DNA from: Phycisphaerae bacterium
GTDB lineage: Bacteria > Planctomycetota > Phycisphaerae > Sedimentisphaerales > UBA12454
Direction: 5' to 3'
Assembly (NCBI GenBank): GCA_041652575.1
Contig: JBAZHC010000002.1
Span: 124,001-188,000, forward strand
Length of the DNA stretch: 64,000 nt
Numbering within the stretch: the first letter of the stretch is position 1; each line of letters begins with the position of its first letter. This document shows positions 42,943-52,487 of the stretch, piece after piece. Position numbers and translations under genes: made by a program. The notes below the pieces were generated by a model. The model was given only the letters and a program-made list of their open reading frames with translations, was not told where the DNA came from and made no database searches.

Positions 42943-44703
42943 ATGAAAAAAATAGTTTCTGATAATCCAAAACCGACTGATTCTAAAAGTATCTTATTTA
43001 ATATTTGCCTGACGATGCTGTTTATATTACTGGTATCTGTTACGGTAATTATCAGAATCAGAACTCTTAATGTGCCGCTTGAACGTGACGAGGGCGAATA
43101 CGCTTACGCAGGGCAGCTAATGCTTGAGGGCGTTCCGCCATATTCATTGGCTTACAATATGAAGATGCCGGGCATTTATGCGGCGTATGCGGTGATTTTA
43201 GCGGTTTTCGGGCAGACTGTATCCGGCATTCATCTTGCCGTACTGTTTATCAACATGGCAACGGTCTTATTCCTCTTTTTTATGACTAAAAAACTTTTTG
43301 GGCCGATTGCCGGTGTCGGGGCGGCAGTTTTTTTCGCGATTACTTCTATAAGCAACACTATCCAGGCAACGGCTAACGCAGAGAATTTTGTCGTTTTTTT
43401 CGCGATGGCCGGAATAATTCTTTTGATGAATTTTGCCGAGACAAAGAAATATCTTTACCTTATAACAGGCGGCTTGCTGCTGGGCATTGCTTTTATGATG
43501 AAACAACACGGAGCTGGATTTATACTTTTCGGTCTGTTTTTTTTGATTTGGAAGCAAGTTCGTCAAAAACCGATAACGTGGAAGAAGCCGGTATTGGTAA
43601 TCGCAATCTACGGGATTTCCGTTCTTGTGCCGTTTTTGATAACCTGTTTGATTTTATGGCGCTGCGGGGTATTTGAAAAGTTCTGGTTCTGGACATTCAA
43701 CTATGCCAGACATTATGTCAGCGTAGTTCCTTTTGCGACAGGTCTTGGGTATCTTAATGAAACTCTCGGGATAATAGTTCCATCGGCATGGTTTGTCTGG
43801 CTGTCGGCGTTATTGGGTCTTTTGCGTATTTTACGGGATAAGAAGATTCACGAACAAAGCGTATTTGCTGCCGGTTTTTTAATATTATCCTTTGTGTCTG
43901 TTTGTCCGAGTTTTTATTTCCGTCCCCACTATTTCGTTCTTTTTTTACCGGTGCTTAGCATATTGGCCGGTGCAGGCGTTGCTGAGATTAAGAATTTAGT
44001 CGGTCGCAATATAAAGTCAGCGGCTAAAACTTCCTTTATTTCAATCTTAATCATTTTGGTTATATGGCTTCAGAGTTTTTACAGCCAGAGAAATTATCTT
44101 TTGGAATCCGACCCGATTATTCTTTCAAGATATACCTTCGGCAGATTTCCTTTTTCGGAGGCCCGTGAGATAGGAAATTTTATAAAGAATCATTCCGGCA
44201 AGGAAGACAAAATAGCAGTGCTCGGCTCCGAACCGGAAATATATTTCTATTCGCAGAGACGCTCAGCTACTTCGTATATCTATACTTATCCGCTTATGGA
44301 GCCGCAGCCATATGCTGTCGATATGCAGCGTGAAATGATTAGTCAAATTGAAGCGAATAAGCCGAGATTTGTTGTAGTAGTAAGATGCTTTGATTCGTGG
44401 ATAGACTGCCCGATTATGGAACCGCAGCCTTATGTCGTCGATATGCAGCGAAAAATAATCACTCAAATTGAAGCAAATAAGCCGGGATTTGCTGTGGTAA
44501 TGAAGGGCCTTGATTCGTGGACGGACTGGCCGGGTTCGGAAAGATTAATCTTTAACTGGATAGACCAATATGTATCCTCCCGCTACCGGCAAATTGGTCT
44601 TGTAGAAATGTTTCCGAGGAAAAAGACGCTGTATTATTGGGATTCGGCTGCGAAACCTTCAAAGAAGGACGGCTGGTTATTTGTCGGCGAGCGTATCGAC
44701 TAA
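42943..44703 (+). CDS. GT39-type membrane glycosyltransferase, paralogue B with 40-residue internal duplication
   Basis: A 586-residue tandem paralogue of the preceding gene, with the same LERDEGEYAYAGQL motif and membrane pattern. It is longer mainly because a 40-codon block is duplicated in the C-terminal soluble part (44296-44535): MEPQPYAVDMQREM appears first, then MEPQPYVVDMQRKI. Paralogue A has one copy. Parts of the two genes are nearly identical at the nucleotide level near their 5' ends and diverged elsewhere. Substrate unknown. Confidence 0.8.
   Translation: MKKIVSDNPKPTDSKSILFNICLTMLFILLVSVTVIIRIRTLNVPLERDEGEYAYAGQLMLEGVPPYSLAYNMKMPGIYAAYAVILAVFGQTVSGIHLAVLFINMATVLFLFFMTKKLFGPIAGVGAAVFFAITSISNTIQATANAENFVVFFAMAGIILLMNFAETKKYLYLITGGLLLGIAFMMKQHGAGFILFGLFFLIWKQVRQKPITWKKPVLVIAIYGISVLVPFLITCLILWRCGVFEKFWFWTFNYARHYVSVVPFATGLGYLNETLGIIVPSAWFVWLSALLGLLRILRDKKIHEQSVFAAGFLILSFVSVCPSFYFRPHYFVLFLPVLSILAGAGVAEIKNLVGRNIKSAAKTSFISILIILVIWLQSFYSQRNYLLESDPIILSRYTFGRFPFSEAREIGNFIKNHSGKEDKIAVLGSEPEIYFYSQRRSATSYIYTYPLMEPQPYAVDMQREMISQIEANKPRFVVVVRCFDSWIDCPIMEPQPYVVDMQRKIITQIEANKPGFAVVMKGLDSWTDWPGSERLIFNWIDQYVSSRYRQIGLVEMFPRKKTLYYWDSAAKPSKKDGWLFVGERID
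44296..44535 (+). repeat. In-frame 120-bp tandem duplication
   Basis: Two consecutive 120-bp units (44296-44415, 44416-44535) encode MEPQPY..DSW.D. The copies differ at many positions, so the event is not brand new, but the reading frame has been kept. Confidence 0.9.
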
Positions 44704-44756
44704 AAATAACAAGACAAAGCCTGTTTTTTTAAAAAAGGTCAAGGTCTCCTTAATAT

Positions 44757-44785
44757 TTGACAACAGAAGGCTAATTGCATATAAC
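44757..44785 (+). promoter_or_regulatory. Sigma70-type promoter of the DUF502 gene
   Basis: A perfect TTGACA (44757-44762), a 17-nt spacer and TATAAC (44780-44785), 31 nt before the ATG. Confidence 0.65.
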
Positions 44786-44816
44786 TTGATTAAAAGGGAA
44801 TTTACGGGATAAAACA

Positions 44817-45539
44817 ATGGCTGAAAGATACGACGAAAAGCTGAACAGGGAAATAAAGATTAATATACGCAAAAACCTGATTTCAGGGGTGCTTATAGCA
44901 GTGCCTTTTGTGGTCAGCCTACTGATTATTCAATGGCTTTTTAAGGCGATGGCCGGCCTTCTGCAGCCGGTGGTGAGCAGAGTTTTGCCGTGGCTGGCGA
45001 AGTTTGTTATTACCAGTCCCGTTCCTGACACTTACCAGCGTATCGCTGTGACGACTATGTCCGTAATATTGCTTGTTTTGCTGCTGTATTTTGTCGGCGC
45101 AGTCGGACAGCTTGTTATAGGCCGGCGTTTCATATCGATTGGCGAAAAACTGTTTATGCGAATACCGATAGTACGCACAATCTACGGTTCGAGCAAACAG
45201 GTTATCAAGGCGATGTCGATGCCGGACCGAACGGTGTTTAAATCGGTAGTGCTGGTGGAATTTCCAAGACCGGGGATGAAAGCGTTTGGTTTTTTAACGG
45301 GCTATATCACAGACCCTGACGGAAGAAAATACTGCAAAATATTTTTGCCTACGACACCGAATCCGACGACAGGATTTTTCGAGATGGTTCCTCTTAGCGA
45401 TGTAATTATGACGGATTTGAGCATCGAAGACGGGTTCAAGATATTTATTTCCGGCGGTGTAGTTTCGCCTGATACATTCAATTATGTTAAAAATAACCAC
45501 GATGCGATAAATGGGGAACAGGAGCAAAAACAGTCCTGA
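44817..45539 (+). CDS. DUF502 family membrane protein
   Basis: A 240-residue protein with two helices (about 21-45 and 82-102). IRKNLISGVLIAVPFVVSLLIIQWLF and IPIVRTIYGSSKQVIKAMSMPD are DUF502 hallmarks, and GYITDPDGRKYCKIFLPTTPNPTTGF follows. The family is found across bacteria and in plant endomembranes; its activity is not defined. It has its own near-consensus promoter. Confidence 0.88.
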   Translation: MAERYDEKLNREIKINIRKNLISGVLIAVPFVVSLLIIQWLFKAMAGLLQPVVSRVLPWLAKFVITSPVPDTYQRIAVTTMSVILLVLLLYFVGAVGQLVIGRRFISIGEKLFMRIPIVRTIYGSSKQVIKAMSMPDRTVFKSVVLVEFPRPGMKAFGFLTGYITDPDGRKYCKIFLPTTPNPTTGFFEMVPLSDVIMTDLSIEDGFKIFISGGVVSPDTFNYVKNNHDAINGEQEQKQS

Positions 45540-45590
45540 AGCCCTGAATTCTGCCATTACTTAGAATATTCCACCTGTTCTTAAGTTGTC

Positions 45591-47069
45591 TTATTTGGAA
45601 TTAATATTTGAAAGTTTATCTATGCCGTAATTTTGGGCTATTTCGAGGCCGGCAGAGTTGAGTTGGCTTCTGTCCAAAACAATAGCGGGCTGAGACATCT
45701 CGAATTCTATCAAATCATATTTTGCCTGCTGGTTCAGCGCAAGGGCGACTGGAATATCCTTCATCGAACCGATTTTCATTCCGTTAATACTGTCAACAAC
45801 AAACTGACCGAGGTTGTGATAGCCAATATTGATATTGGCAGGCAAACAATAACTTAAAACAATAATCTCTTTCCGCTGGTCGGTGGGTTTAAAAGCCTCG
45901 TTGAGCAGATAATTGTAAATGTGCGGCTCAACCTTTCCCCGCCAATCGCCGCCTCTTCCGGCAAGATAACTTTTCGTAAGCTTCTGGAAGATACAGCCGC
46001 CTACGATAATATATTCGGGCTGACGGTCGAATTCGTACCAGGGGACGAGCATTTGGGATACGTCAAAGTTTTTGACAAATGTTTCAATTAATTGTTTTTT
46101 GCCGTCGCGCCAGAGTTCGAAGGAGATTTTATCGCCGGCAGTTTTGTTCGTAATCAGATAGTCGAAAGAGAGCATATCGAATTGAGGATGTTTAAACCTG
46201 CCGTAGGGGTTAAGCTCGAAACTGTCGATGGAAAGCAAGACATCGCCGGTTTTGAGGACATCACTGCCGGTGCCGATTGTATAAATGTCCGAGATGTAAA
46301 TGCCATTTTGAAGGTCGTCAGGCATTTTGAGATATTTTCTCATTGCCGGTTCGAGGAGCCTGGATGCATCAAAACCAACGGAACCTGTGCCGTTATATGC
46401 TCCGTTTTTAACATCTGCTAAAAAACGGTTAATAACCTTTGCGGGAATAATGCCGGCCTCCTTATTTTCGTTTGACCATGAGGCGATGCCGAGTGGTTTA
46501 TTGTCGAGACAGTATAGCTGTCCGGAAGCGGTGCTGTCGGATATTCCGGCGGCTACGAAAGTGAGTATTTGAGAAAATGAAATTGTAGAAGAATCGACCG
46601 ATGCTCTGTCGAGAAAACCTCTGCCGCTGTACATCTGACTGCCTGCCGAGAGCCAGTAGAAATTAACGCCTGCACCTTTTTTATATTTTTCACTGAAGAC
46701 GAGCGGGACGAGAGGTTTGCCCGGCGAGTTGGCGTCCAGTTCGATAAGCGCGAGATTGCATTCGTAATCGATGACTTTTATTTTCGCCTGTATATAGTCG
46801 TTACGGTCGGCTTTGCGGACCCTGATAAAAGCGGCGTTGGCGACGTTATACGCGGTGGTTATGACCTGATTGCCCGCGACTGCGCAGCCGATGCCGAAAC
46901 CTTCAGTAAGGTCCCTGTTCTTCCACGGCTGGTACTGCTCGTAGCCGTAATACGATATCTGAAGATAAACGATGGAGTTTTTCAGAGTTTCGCTGATGTC
47001 GGCATTGCCGGCGAAAACAGGAAACGGCAAAAGAATGATGAAAGCAATAATGTTTATAATTTTTTTCAT
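45591..47069 (-). CDS. HtrA-like pseudoprotease
   Basis: A 492-residue exported protein (signal MKKIINIIAFIILLPFPVFA) with the same layout as the upstream HtrA-type protease: trypsin-like domain about 25-210 then PDZ-like regions. The catalytic positions are altered: TTAYNV has Tyr74 where the active neighbour has TNAHNV, ECNLALIE has Asn105 for catalytic Asp, and GNSGG is replaced by TASGQ, although Ser182 remains. Proteolysis is therefore unlikely. It overlaps the protease gene by 4 nt (ATGA), suggesting a fixed-ratio partner, chaperone or regulator. Confidence 0.85.
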   Translation of the reverse strand: MKKIINIIAFIILLPFPVFAGNADISETLKNSIVYLQISYYGYEQYQPWKNRDLTEGFGIGCAVAGNQVITTAYNVANAAFIRVRKADRNDYIQAKIKVIDYECNLALIELDANSPGKPLVPLVFSEKYKKGAGVNFYWLSAGSQMYSGRGFLDRASVDSSTISFSQILTFVAAGISDSTASGQLYCLDNKPLGIASWSNENKEAGIIPAKVINRFLADVKNGAYNGTGSVGFDASRLLEPAMRKYLKMPDDLQNGIYISDIYTIGTGSDVLKTGDVLLSIDSFELNPYGRFKHPQFDMLSFDYLITNKTAGDKISFELWRDGKKQLIETFVKNFDVSQMLVPWYEFDRQPEYIIVGGCIFQKLTKSYLAGRGGDWRGKVEPHIYNYLLNEAFKPTDQRKEIIVLSYCLPANINIGYHNLGQFVVDSINGMKIGSMKDIPVALALNQQAKYDLIEFEMSQPAIVLDRSQLNSAGLEIAQNYGIDKLSNINSK

Positions 47070-48532
47070 AATTGATTCTCCGTGAATGCCCAGGATGGAA
47101 TATTATATTTTTTCAAAATGGCATCGTTTCGCTGATGAGCTTGCCTGGCGTCCATCAGCAGAGGTTTTTCAGAATTCATAAATTTAAGGATGTAAAATTC
47201 GCAATCCTTGTTTTCAAAAGCCTTGCGGACATCGCTGATGCTGCGTACAGGGATATCATTAATAGTTTCGAGCGGTTTATTTATAAACTCATCGGCGTAG
47301 GCGTTCATCTGGTCGGGCAGGATTTCCGCAAGCACGACATATTCCTTTCGAAGCCTGTCTTTGTTGAGCTGCTGCGAATCGCTCATAAGATATCTGAGGG
47401 TATGTGGAATATCGCTAATCCAGTTTTTGCCCCATGTCTCAAGAAAGTTTCTGTTTGCGGTAACGAATGTAAGTCCGGCAAAGCAAACATAAGGCGGAGG
47501 ATTGTCGTAAAGCCGTGCAATTTCGAAAACAGGACGATTGAGCTGAACCTGTAATTTCGCGGTTTGCTTTTGGCCGCTGCGCCAGAACGTCAGGTCAACG
47601 GGCTGGCCGATTTGTTTTGTCTCCACGACTTCGGAGAGATGATATTTCTGGCCGTAAATCATAACCATACCATCGTTATCCACGTCGTAATTGTCGATTT
47701 GCGTAATACAGTCGTTTTTCTGCAAGACGTTTTCGGCGGAACTGTTAAGCAGTACCGCGGTTACGACGACGCCCTGAGTATTTTCTGGCAGCTTTAGATA
47801 ATCTTTATAGCTGTCGTTATGAAGACCCGCGAAGAGCATTATGCCAAGCGAACCGAATCCATCGTATTTGCCGTCGTTTACGTCGAGCAGAAAATGCTCG
47901 ATGACAGTAGTCGGTATCATATAGCCTATGTTGTCAGCCTGCATCATTCCCTGAAAGGCTACGCCGACGACGTTGCCGTCGAGTACCACAGGACCGCCGC
48001 TGTTGCCTGGGTTTATCGCGGCATCGGTCTGGACGACGAGATGGGCATCGGCACCGGTGTGGACATAGGCATCGGTCTGGATGCGGGAAATAACACCTTC
48101 GGTAACGCTGATATGCGTGCCGCCCATAGGAAAGCCATAGGTCGATACGGTGCTGTTGACCTGCGGAAGAGTGCCGAAGCTGAGGGGCTGGGTGTTTTCA
48201 AAGAAAGAAGGGTCGGTCGGTTTAACTATCGCCAGGTCGCAGTCATGGCCGATAAATTCGACGGTCGCAGGATATTTTTTCGCGACGTTTTCTTTTTTGA
48301 GGATGATATATCTGTTATCCGATACGTTGTGGGCGTTGGTTAGAATCCTGTCGCCTGCGATTATAAAACCTGAGCCTACACCCTGAGAGATAGAGGTTTG
48401 TTTCCACGGCGTCGTATAGTCGAAAGGCTGCTTTACAATCTGAATCATAACTACCGATTTCGACATATCAGGCTGGGCAGTACAGATAGCAACTGAAATT
48501 AAAAGTATGGAAATTATTGCGGTTATCTTCAT
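47066..48532 (-). CDS. HtrA/Deg-type serine protease
   Basis: A 488-residue exported protease starting at ATG 48532, chosen because GGAG lies 6 nt upstream (an ATG at 48544 has none). The signal is MKITAIISILLISVAICTA. The triad is intact: His68 in TNAHNV, Asp99 in HDCDLAIVK and Ser178 in NPGNSGGPV. After the protease domain come PDZ-like segments (YLKLPENTQGVVVTAVLLNSSAENVLQ) and an extended C-terminal part resembling the plant Deg9/Deg10 branch rather than E. coli DegP. It probably handles damaged envelope proteins. Confidence 0.9.
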   Translation of the reverse strand: MKITAIISILLISVAICTAQPDMSKSVVMIQIVKQPFDYTTPWKQTSISQGVGSGFIIAGDRILTNAHNVSDNRYIILKKENVAKKYPATVEFIGHDCDLAIVKPTDPSFFENTQPLSFGTLPQVNSTVSTYGFPMGGTHISVTEGVISRIQTDAYVHTGADAHLVVQTDAAINPGNSGGPVVLDGNVVGVAFQGMMQADNIGYMIPTTVIEHFLLDVNDGKYDGFGSLGIMLFAGLHNDSYKDYLKLPENTQGVVVTAVLLNSSAENVLQKNDCITQIDNYDVDNDGMVMIYGQKYHLSEVVETKQIGQPVDLTFWRSGQKQTAKLQVQLNRPVFEIARLYDNPPPYVCFAGLTFVTANRNFLETWGKNWISDIPHTLRYLMSDSQQLNKDRLRKEYVVLAEILPDQMNAYADEFINKPLETINDIPVRSISDVRKAFENKDCEFYILKFMNSEKPLLMDARQAHQRNDAILKKYNIPSWAFTENQL

Positions 48533-48588
48533 ATTTTTCTCCATATTAACTGTGTCTTTTGGTTGTCGGCTGCGCGAGGCTTCGACGG

Positions 48589-50853
48589 TTAATCCTTATT
48601 TTCCTCATTCCGGGTTAGTTGTTCAAGTCTTTCTTTTGCGAATTTGTAATTTACTTCTCCTATTCTGCTGAAGACTTCTTTTCCGGGATACATAATTTTA
48701 AATTGTTCCCTGTAAGCATCCTCGATGGCTATGGCCTGGGCGTAATTGTCGATGGCAATATCAATTTTGTTAATCTGCTGTGCGGCAGTAGCAAGAGTCA
48801 AATGCAAATCTGCCGAGGCTGGATAGAGACTGACGGCATGGCTGAGCGATTCGAAGGCTTTTTCAAACCATAAAAGATGCTGCGGCGGCGATACCTCGGC
48901 AAGTTTTTGATAAACTTCGGCCAGGTTTTCGTAATTTTTGAAATTCGCAGGGTCTCTTTGTATGGCGGCCTGAAAGGCTTTTTCAGACTGGAGCAATATA
49001 TCCTGATTTAGTGATGGGTCGACCTTGAAATTGTACAAAGACATCATACCTTTTAGGGTCGGCGGTGCAGGATTGAACCGGTCATCAGTAATGGCCGAGT
49101 CAAGTATCGCGGAAGCTTCCCTGAGCCGGCCATAGGATGAAATCGTCTTGGCGTTTTCCATTTTTACGGCGGTTTTTCCAACAGGTATTATGTAAAACCA
49201 CAGCAAAGCGGCAGCCAAAGCCGCAGCAAAAACTACCAAAGCCGTAGTTTTCAGCCGCGAAGGATTTTTAATTTCAACAGTTTGAGAATTCAACGATTGC
49301 GAAATTATTACCGCCAGAGCTGCCCAAAAGGCGGTCATAATGCCGGGCTCGAAAATCGCGAAGTCGATGAGGTTGTGAATCAGTACCGCGAATATTCCGC
49401 AAAGCAAAGGCGCGGTCCATGTTGAAAAATCATCGTAACTTTTCCTGCTTCTTACGCAGAGCCATAAGGTTGTGCCGAAGAGAAATGCAGGTGCGGCGTA
49501 CATCACGGCAAAAATATAAACGGTGACAGCAATCTCATCGGCAAGTTCTGTTCTGACGGCAAGGGGCCGCAGAAAAAGAAGAACCAGAACAGCAGATACG
49601 CCGCAGATGCGTACTGTCGCGGAAATGTCATCTTTGTCTGTAAGCGGTTTAATCTCAGGGCTTTTCAGTGCCCTGATAATCGGCACAAAAAGAGCGCAGC
49701 AAAATCCCGTAAGACCGATTATGCCGTAACTGCTCATGATACTTAACACGAAACAGTGAGGGTCGCGGACGGTTTCGAGCGCTTCAGGAATTTTGTAATG
49801 TGTATAGAAGGAGCCGAAATTGCTGCCGCCTACTCCAGTGAAAAAATGGTCGGTAATCATCGCGGCCGAGGCAACCCAGTACTGCCACCTGACGAGCATC
49901 GAATTGCCGCCGGGAAGTGTGTTATGTTTAAGGCCGTAAGAGATTATAACGAGAACCGCCGCGATGGAAGCGGCGACTGCGGCGGAAAAGATGGAAAATT
50001 TATGAGCTTTGAGAAATTTCGCGAACAGGCTCGAAATCAGCAAAACAAAAGAAGCGAGGATAAATGCCAGTAAAGCTCCTTTGCTGGCGGTGAGCAGAAG
50101 GCCGAAAAAGAGGACAAGCAGTATTACTATCGGCAGGACAAATGTTTTTAACGGTTTCTTCCTGAACTGTTTTAAACCCGGACCGAAGACTGCGAGGGCG
50201 GAAAATATGGCCAGATTAAAGAAACATCCTGCGCTGTTGCTGGTGGAGAAATAACCTTTTGTATCACTGGAATAGAGCCTGTGCTCGTAAAGCATCTGCT
50301 GGAACGAACCGGACTCTATACCGAGTCTTTGGAGCTGATATTCAGGTTCGTTCTTATATTGATCAATCATCATTTTATTGCCGCTGATAAACTGGTCGAG
50401 GCACTGATAAACATTCGCAACGCCTATAGCGATAATAACAAAAAGCAGAGTACTTCTTCTCGTTTGTCGGTCAAGAAGCTGGACCATGGCGATTGCCGAA
50501 ATGATGACGGCCAGAAGTGTGAGCGAATCGTTCATCGCGGCTCTTCGGTTCGAGGCAAAGTATGTACTTACGGCCGCGGCGATGACAAACAAAAACACTC
50601 CGTACTCAATGCCGGTATGTTTATAACTGTGATTGCGGCGGCGTAATAAAACGACAAACCATATAACAGATGATAAAAGCAGAATGCAGGAAATACATAT
50701 ACTCAGGAAATTGTCATAAAAAATGCCTTCAAGGCTGAAAGATTCTATAGCGGAATTTTCAGTGAAACTCAATCGCAAGGCAATTATGCAGAGAAAAATA
50801 ATAAAAAGTACCCCTGAGGCGAGGTCTTTTTTAATTTGTGTATTTTTTATCAT
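48589..50853 (-). CDS. O-antigen ligase/polymerase-family protein with C-terminal TPRs
   Basis: From ATG at 50853 it has 754 residues. About twelve helices form a Wzy_C domain; TAHYKIP-like GSFYTHYKIPEALETVRDPHCFVLSIMSSYG is the conserved periplasmic region of O-antigen ligases. After the last helix (ALVVFAAALAAALLWFYII) come TPR-like repeats (KAFQAAIQRDPANFKNYENLAEVYQKL and others). It may join or polymerise surface glycans. An upstream Met at 50889 is possible. It overlaps the WecA-type gene upstream by 23 nt. Confidence 0.8.
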   Translation of the reverse strand: MIKNTQIKKDLASGVLFIIFLCIIALRLSFTENSAIESFSLEGIFYDNFLSICISCILLLSSVIWFVVLLRRRNHSYKHTGIEYGVFLFVIAAAVSTYFASNRRAAMNDSLTLLAVIISAIAMVQLLDRQTRRSTLLFVIIAIGVANVYQCLDQFISGNKMMIDQYKNEPEYQLQRLGIESGSFQQMLYEHRLYSSDTKGYFSTSNSAGCFFNLAIFSALAVFGPGLKQFRKKPLKTFVLPIVILLVLFFGLLLTASKGALLAFILASFVLLISSLFAKFLKAHKFSIFSAAVAASIAAVLVIISYGLKHNTLPGGNSMLVRWQYWVASAAMITDHFFTGVGGSNFGSFYTHYKIPEALETVRDPHCFVLSIMSSYGIIGLTGFCCALFVPIIRALKSPEIKPLTDKDDISATVRICGVSAVLVLLFLRPLAVRTELADEIAVTVYIFAVMYAAPAFLFGTTLWLCVRSRKSYDDFSTWTAPLLCGIFAVLIHNLIDFAIFEPGIMTAFWAALAVIISQSLNSQTVEIKNPSRLKTTALVVFAAALAAALLWFYIIPVGKTAVKMENAKTISSYGRLREASAILDSAITDDRFNPAPPTLKGMMSLYNFKVDPSLNQDILLQSEKAFQAAIQRDPANFKNYENLAEVYQKLAEVSPPQHLLWFEKAFESLSHAVSLYPASADLHLTLATAAQQINKIDIAIDNYAQAIAIEDAYREQFKIMYPGKEVFSRIGEVNYKFAKERLEQLTRNEENKD

Positions 50854-51946
50854 TTTTACCCGTGGATTCGAGAAGAATAATGATTTCAAGAACCATTATG
50901 GTCTGCAGAAAGACGAGCAGCCCAAAAGGCCATACGGCCCTGGTAAGCACTATGGCACCGAGCCCTGTGGCGATGGTGGCAAGATAAAGCGTCAGGACGG
51001 TCTGAAACTCACTCAGGCCGAGTTTCTTAAGCCTGTGGGAGAAGTGCTGAGTATCGCCGATGAATGGGCTTTTGCCCTGGCTGATTCGCAGAACGGTTAC
51101 ACTGATAAAATCGTAAAGAGGAATCGCCGTTATGACAAGTGGCGCCAGAACGGTGTACCACTGATTATCGTCTGACTGGTGATAGTATGTTGTTTTGAGC
51201 GTAAGAAAAGCTATGAAAAAACCTACAACCAGCGAACCGGCGTCACCCATAAATATCGAGGCCGGATGAAAATTGAATACGAGAAAACCTACCAGTGTGC
51301 CGGCGAAAATTATTGCAAGGCCTGCGACGAAGGCCTGATTTGAAAGAGTCGCAATGACAAACAGAAACAGAGAGATAATTAAAGCGATGCCCGCGCTGGC
51401 ACCGTCCATATTATCGAGAAAGTTGAAGACATTGATAAGAAGCACAATCCAGAAAGAGCTTAAAATAGATGTGATTATTTTGCTTTCGATAAAAAGCTCA
51501 ACCCTGACGTCTCCCCAATATGCCGCGGCAAAAGCAGCGGCGAATTCCACCAGCAGTTTAGGCAGAGGTTTGAGATTTTTCATATCGTCCCACAGGCCGA
51601 GCAAAAATAATACAGCTGCACAGGCGATAGTTATCCATAACTGCATCGATTTATTCGCGAAGCCCTGAATGTAAGGCTCGAAATCCCTGCCGAAGACCTC
51701 GGTTGTTCCATCGGAGACAAGTATTTTAATAAGTGTAAGTATAGTCAGGCAGGCAAGCGTAACCGTAAGAAATATGCTGATACCGCCGCCCATCGGAATG
51801 ATTTTTTTGTTGAAACGGTCGCTTTTAGGATGAGCCAGCAGCCCAATCCTGACGGCAATCCTTTTCGCGGCAAGCGTCAACAATATAGATGTGACAAACG
51901 CCGCCAGAAAACAAAGTATGGAAAATACTCCAAGCGATTCTTCCAT
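50831..51946 (-). CDS. Polyprenyl-phosphate GlcNAc-1-phosphate transferase-like (WecA/MraY family)
   Basis: A 371-residue polytopic transferase. PKSDRFNKKIIPMGGGISIF, NVFNFLDNMDGASAGIALI and FLVFNFHPASIFMGDAGSLVVGF hold the Asp-rich and HAD-like blocks of the WecA/TagO group (MraY has different cytoplasmic motifs). It transfers a sugar-1-phosphate to undecaprenyl phosphate to start O-antigen, teichoic-type or exopolysaccharide synthesis. It lies directly before the O-antigen-ligase gene, which fits. WecA is the likely function but the symbol is not certain. Confidence 0.88.
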   Translation of the reverse strand: MEESLGVFSILCFLAAFVTSILLTLAAKRIAVRIGLLAHPKSDRFNKKIIPMGGGISIFLTVTLACLTILTLIKILVSDGTTEVFGRDFEPYIQGFANKSMQLWITIACAAVLFLLGLWDDMKNLKPLPKLLVEFAAAFAAAYWGDVRVELFIESKIITSILSSFWIVLLINVFNFLDNMDGASAGIALIISLFLFVIATLSNQAFVAGLAIIFAGTLVGFLVFNFHPASIFMGDAGSLVVGFFIAFLTLKTTYYHQSDDNQWYTVLAPLVITAIPLYDFISVTVLRISQGKSPFIGDTQHFSHRLKKLGLSEFQTVLTLYLATIATGLGAIVLTRAVWPFGLLVFLQTIMVLEIIILLESTGKNDKKYTN

Positions 51947-51950
51947 AAGA

Positions 51951-52487
51951 TTACTTCCTTAATTGCTGAACAAGTTTATCCCTGACCTGACTGAAAAAGT
52001 CATGATATCTGTCTTCCTTATGGTCGGGAAAGGTATATTCAAACGACGTCCACCGACCTTTACTGAAAATAAGCGTTACTTCGGCCCATATTTTTTTGCC
52101 GATATAAATCCGATGCGAAAAATTTTTCGTACTGGCGAGGACCAGCTTCGATGGTTCGATATAACCGGGGTCGAGATTGACAGGCCGGCTCAAATCAATA
52201 TCCAGCACATCGGCAAGTTTCGCTTCCATTTTATTCATCGTATGCTTGATTGCAGCCAGCTTATCCGGAGCAATCAGCTTTTCGACCGTTATAAACTTTT
52301 TTACAATCTCTTTACCCATCTCATTGGCGTAATATTCCGTGTGCCTGAAAGGCCATGCGGGACTTTCGAGGTCGCAGGGGCCGAACCGGGCCTTAATCAT
52401 ATCAACGGCGGCATCAACGGCATCGACATCGCAGCCGAGTATGCCGATAATCAGTTTAACCGGGTCAGGTTTTTTAAGCGTCCACAT
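51951..52487 (-). CDS. DUF4416 family protein
   Basis: A 178-residue soluble protein. VKLIIGILGCDVDAVDAAVDMIKARFGPCDLESPAWPF, EYYANEMGKEIVKKF and IDLSRPVNLDPGYIEPSKLVLASTKNFSHRIYI are the DUF4416 signature blocks; family function unknown. It overlaps the 3' end of proS by 14 nt, and its start ATG lies inside proS. Confidence 0.85.
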   Translation of the reverse strand: MWTLKKPDPVKLIIGILGCDVDAVDAAVDMIKARFGPCDLESPAWPFRHTEYYANEMGKEIVKKFITVEKLIAPDKLAAIKHTMNKMEAKLADVLDIDLSRPVNLDPGYIEPSKLVLASTKNFSHRIYIGKKIWAEVTLIFSKGRWTSFEYTFPDHKEDRYHDFFSQVRDKLVQQLRK

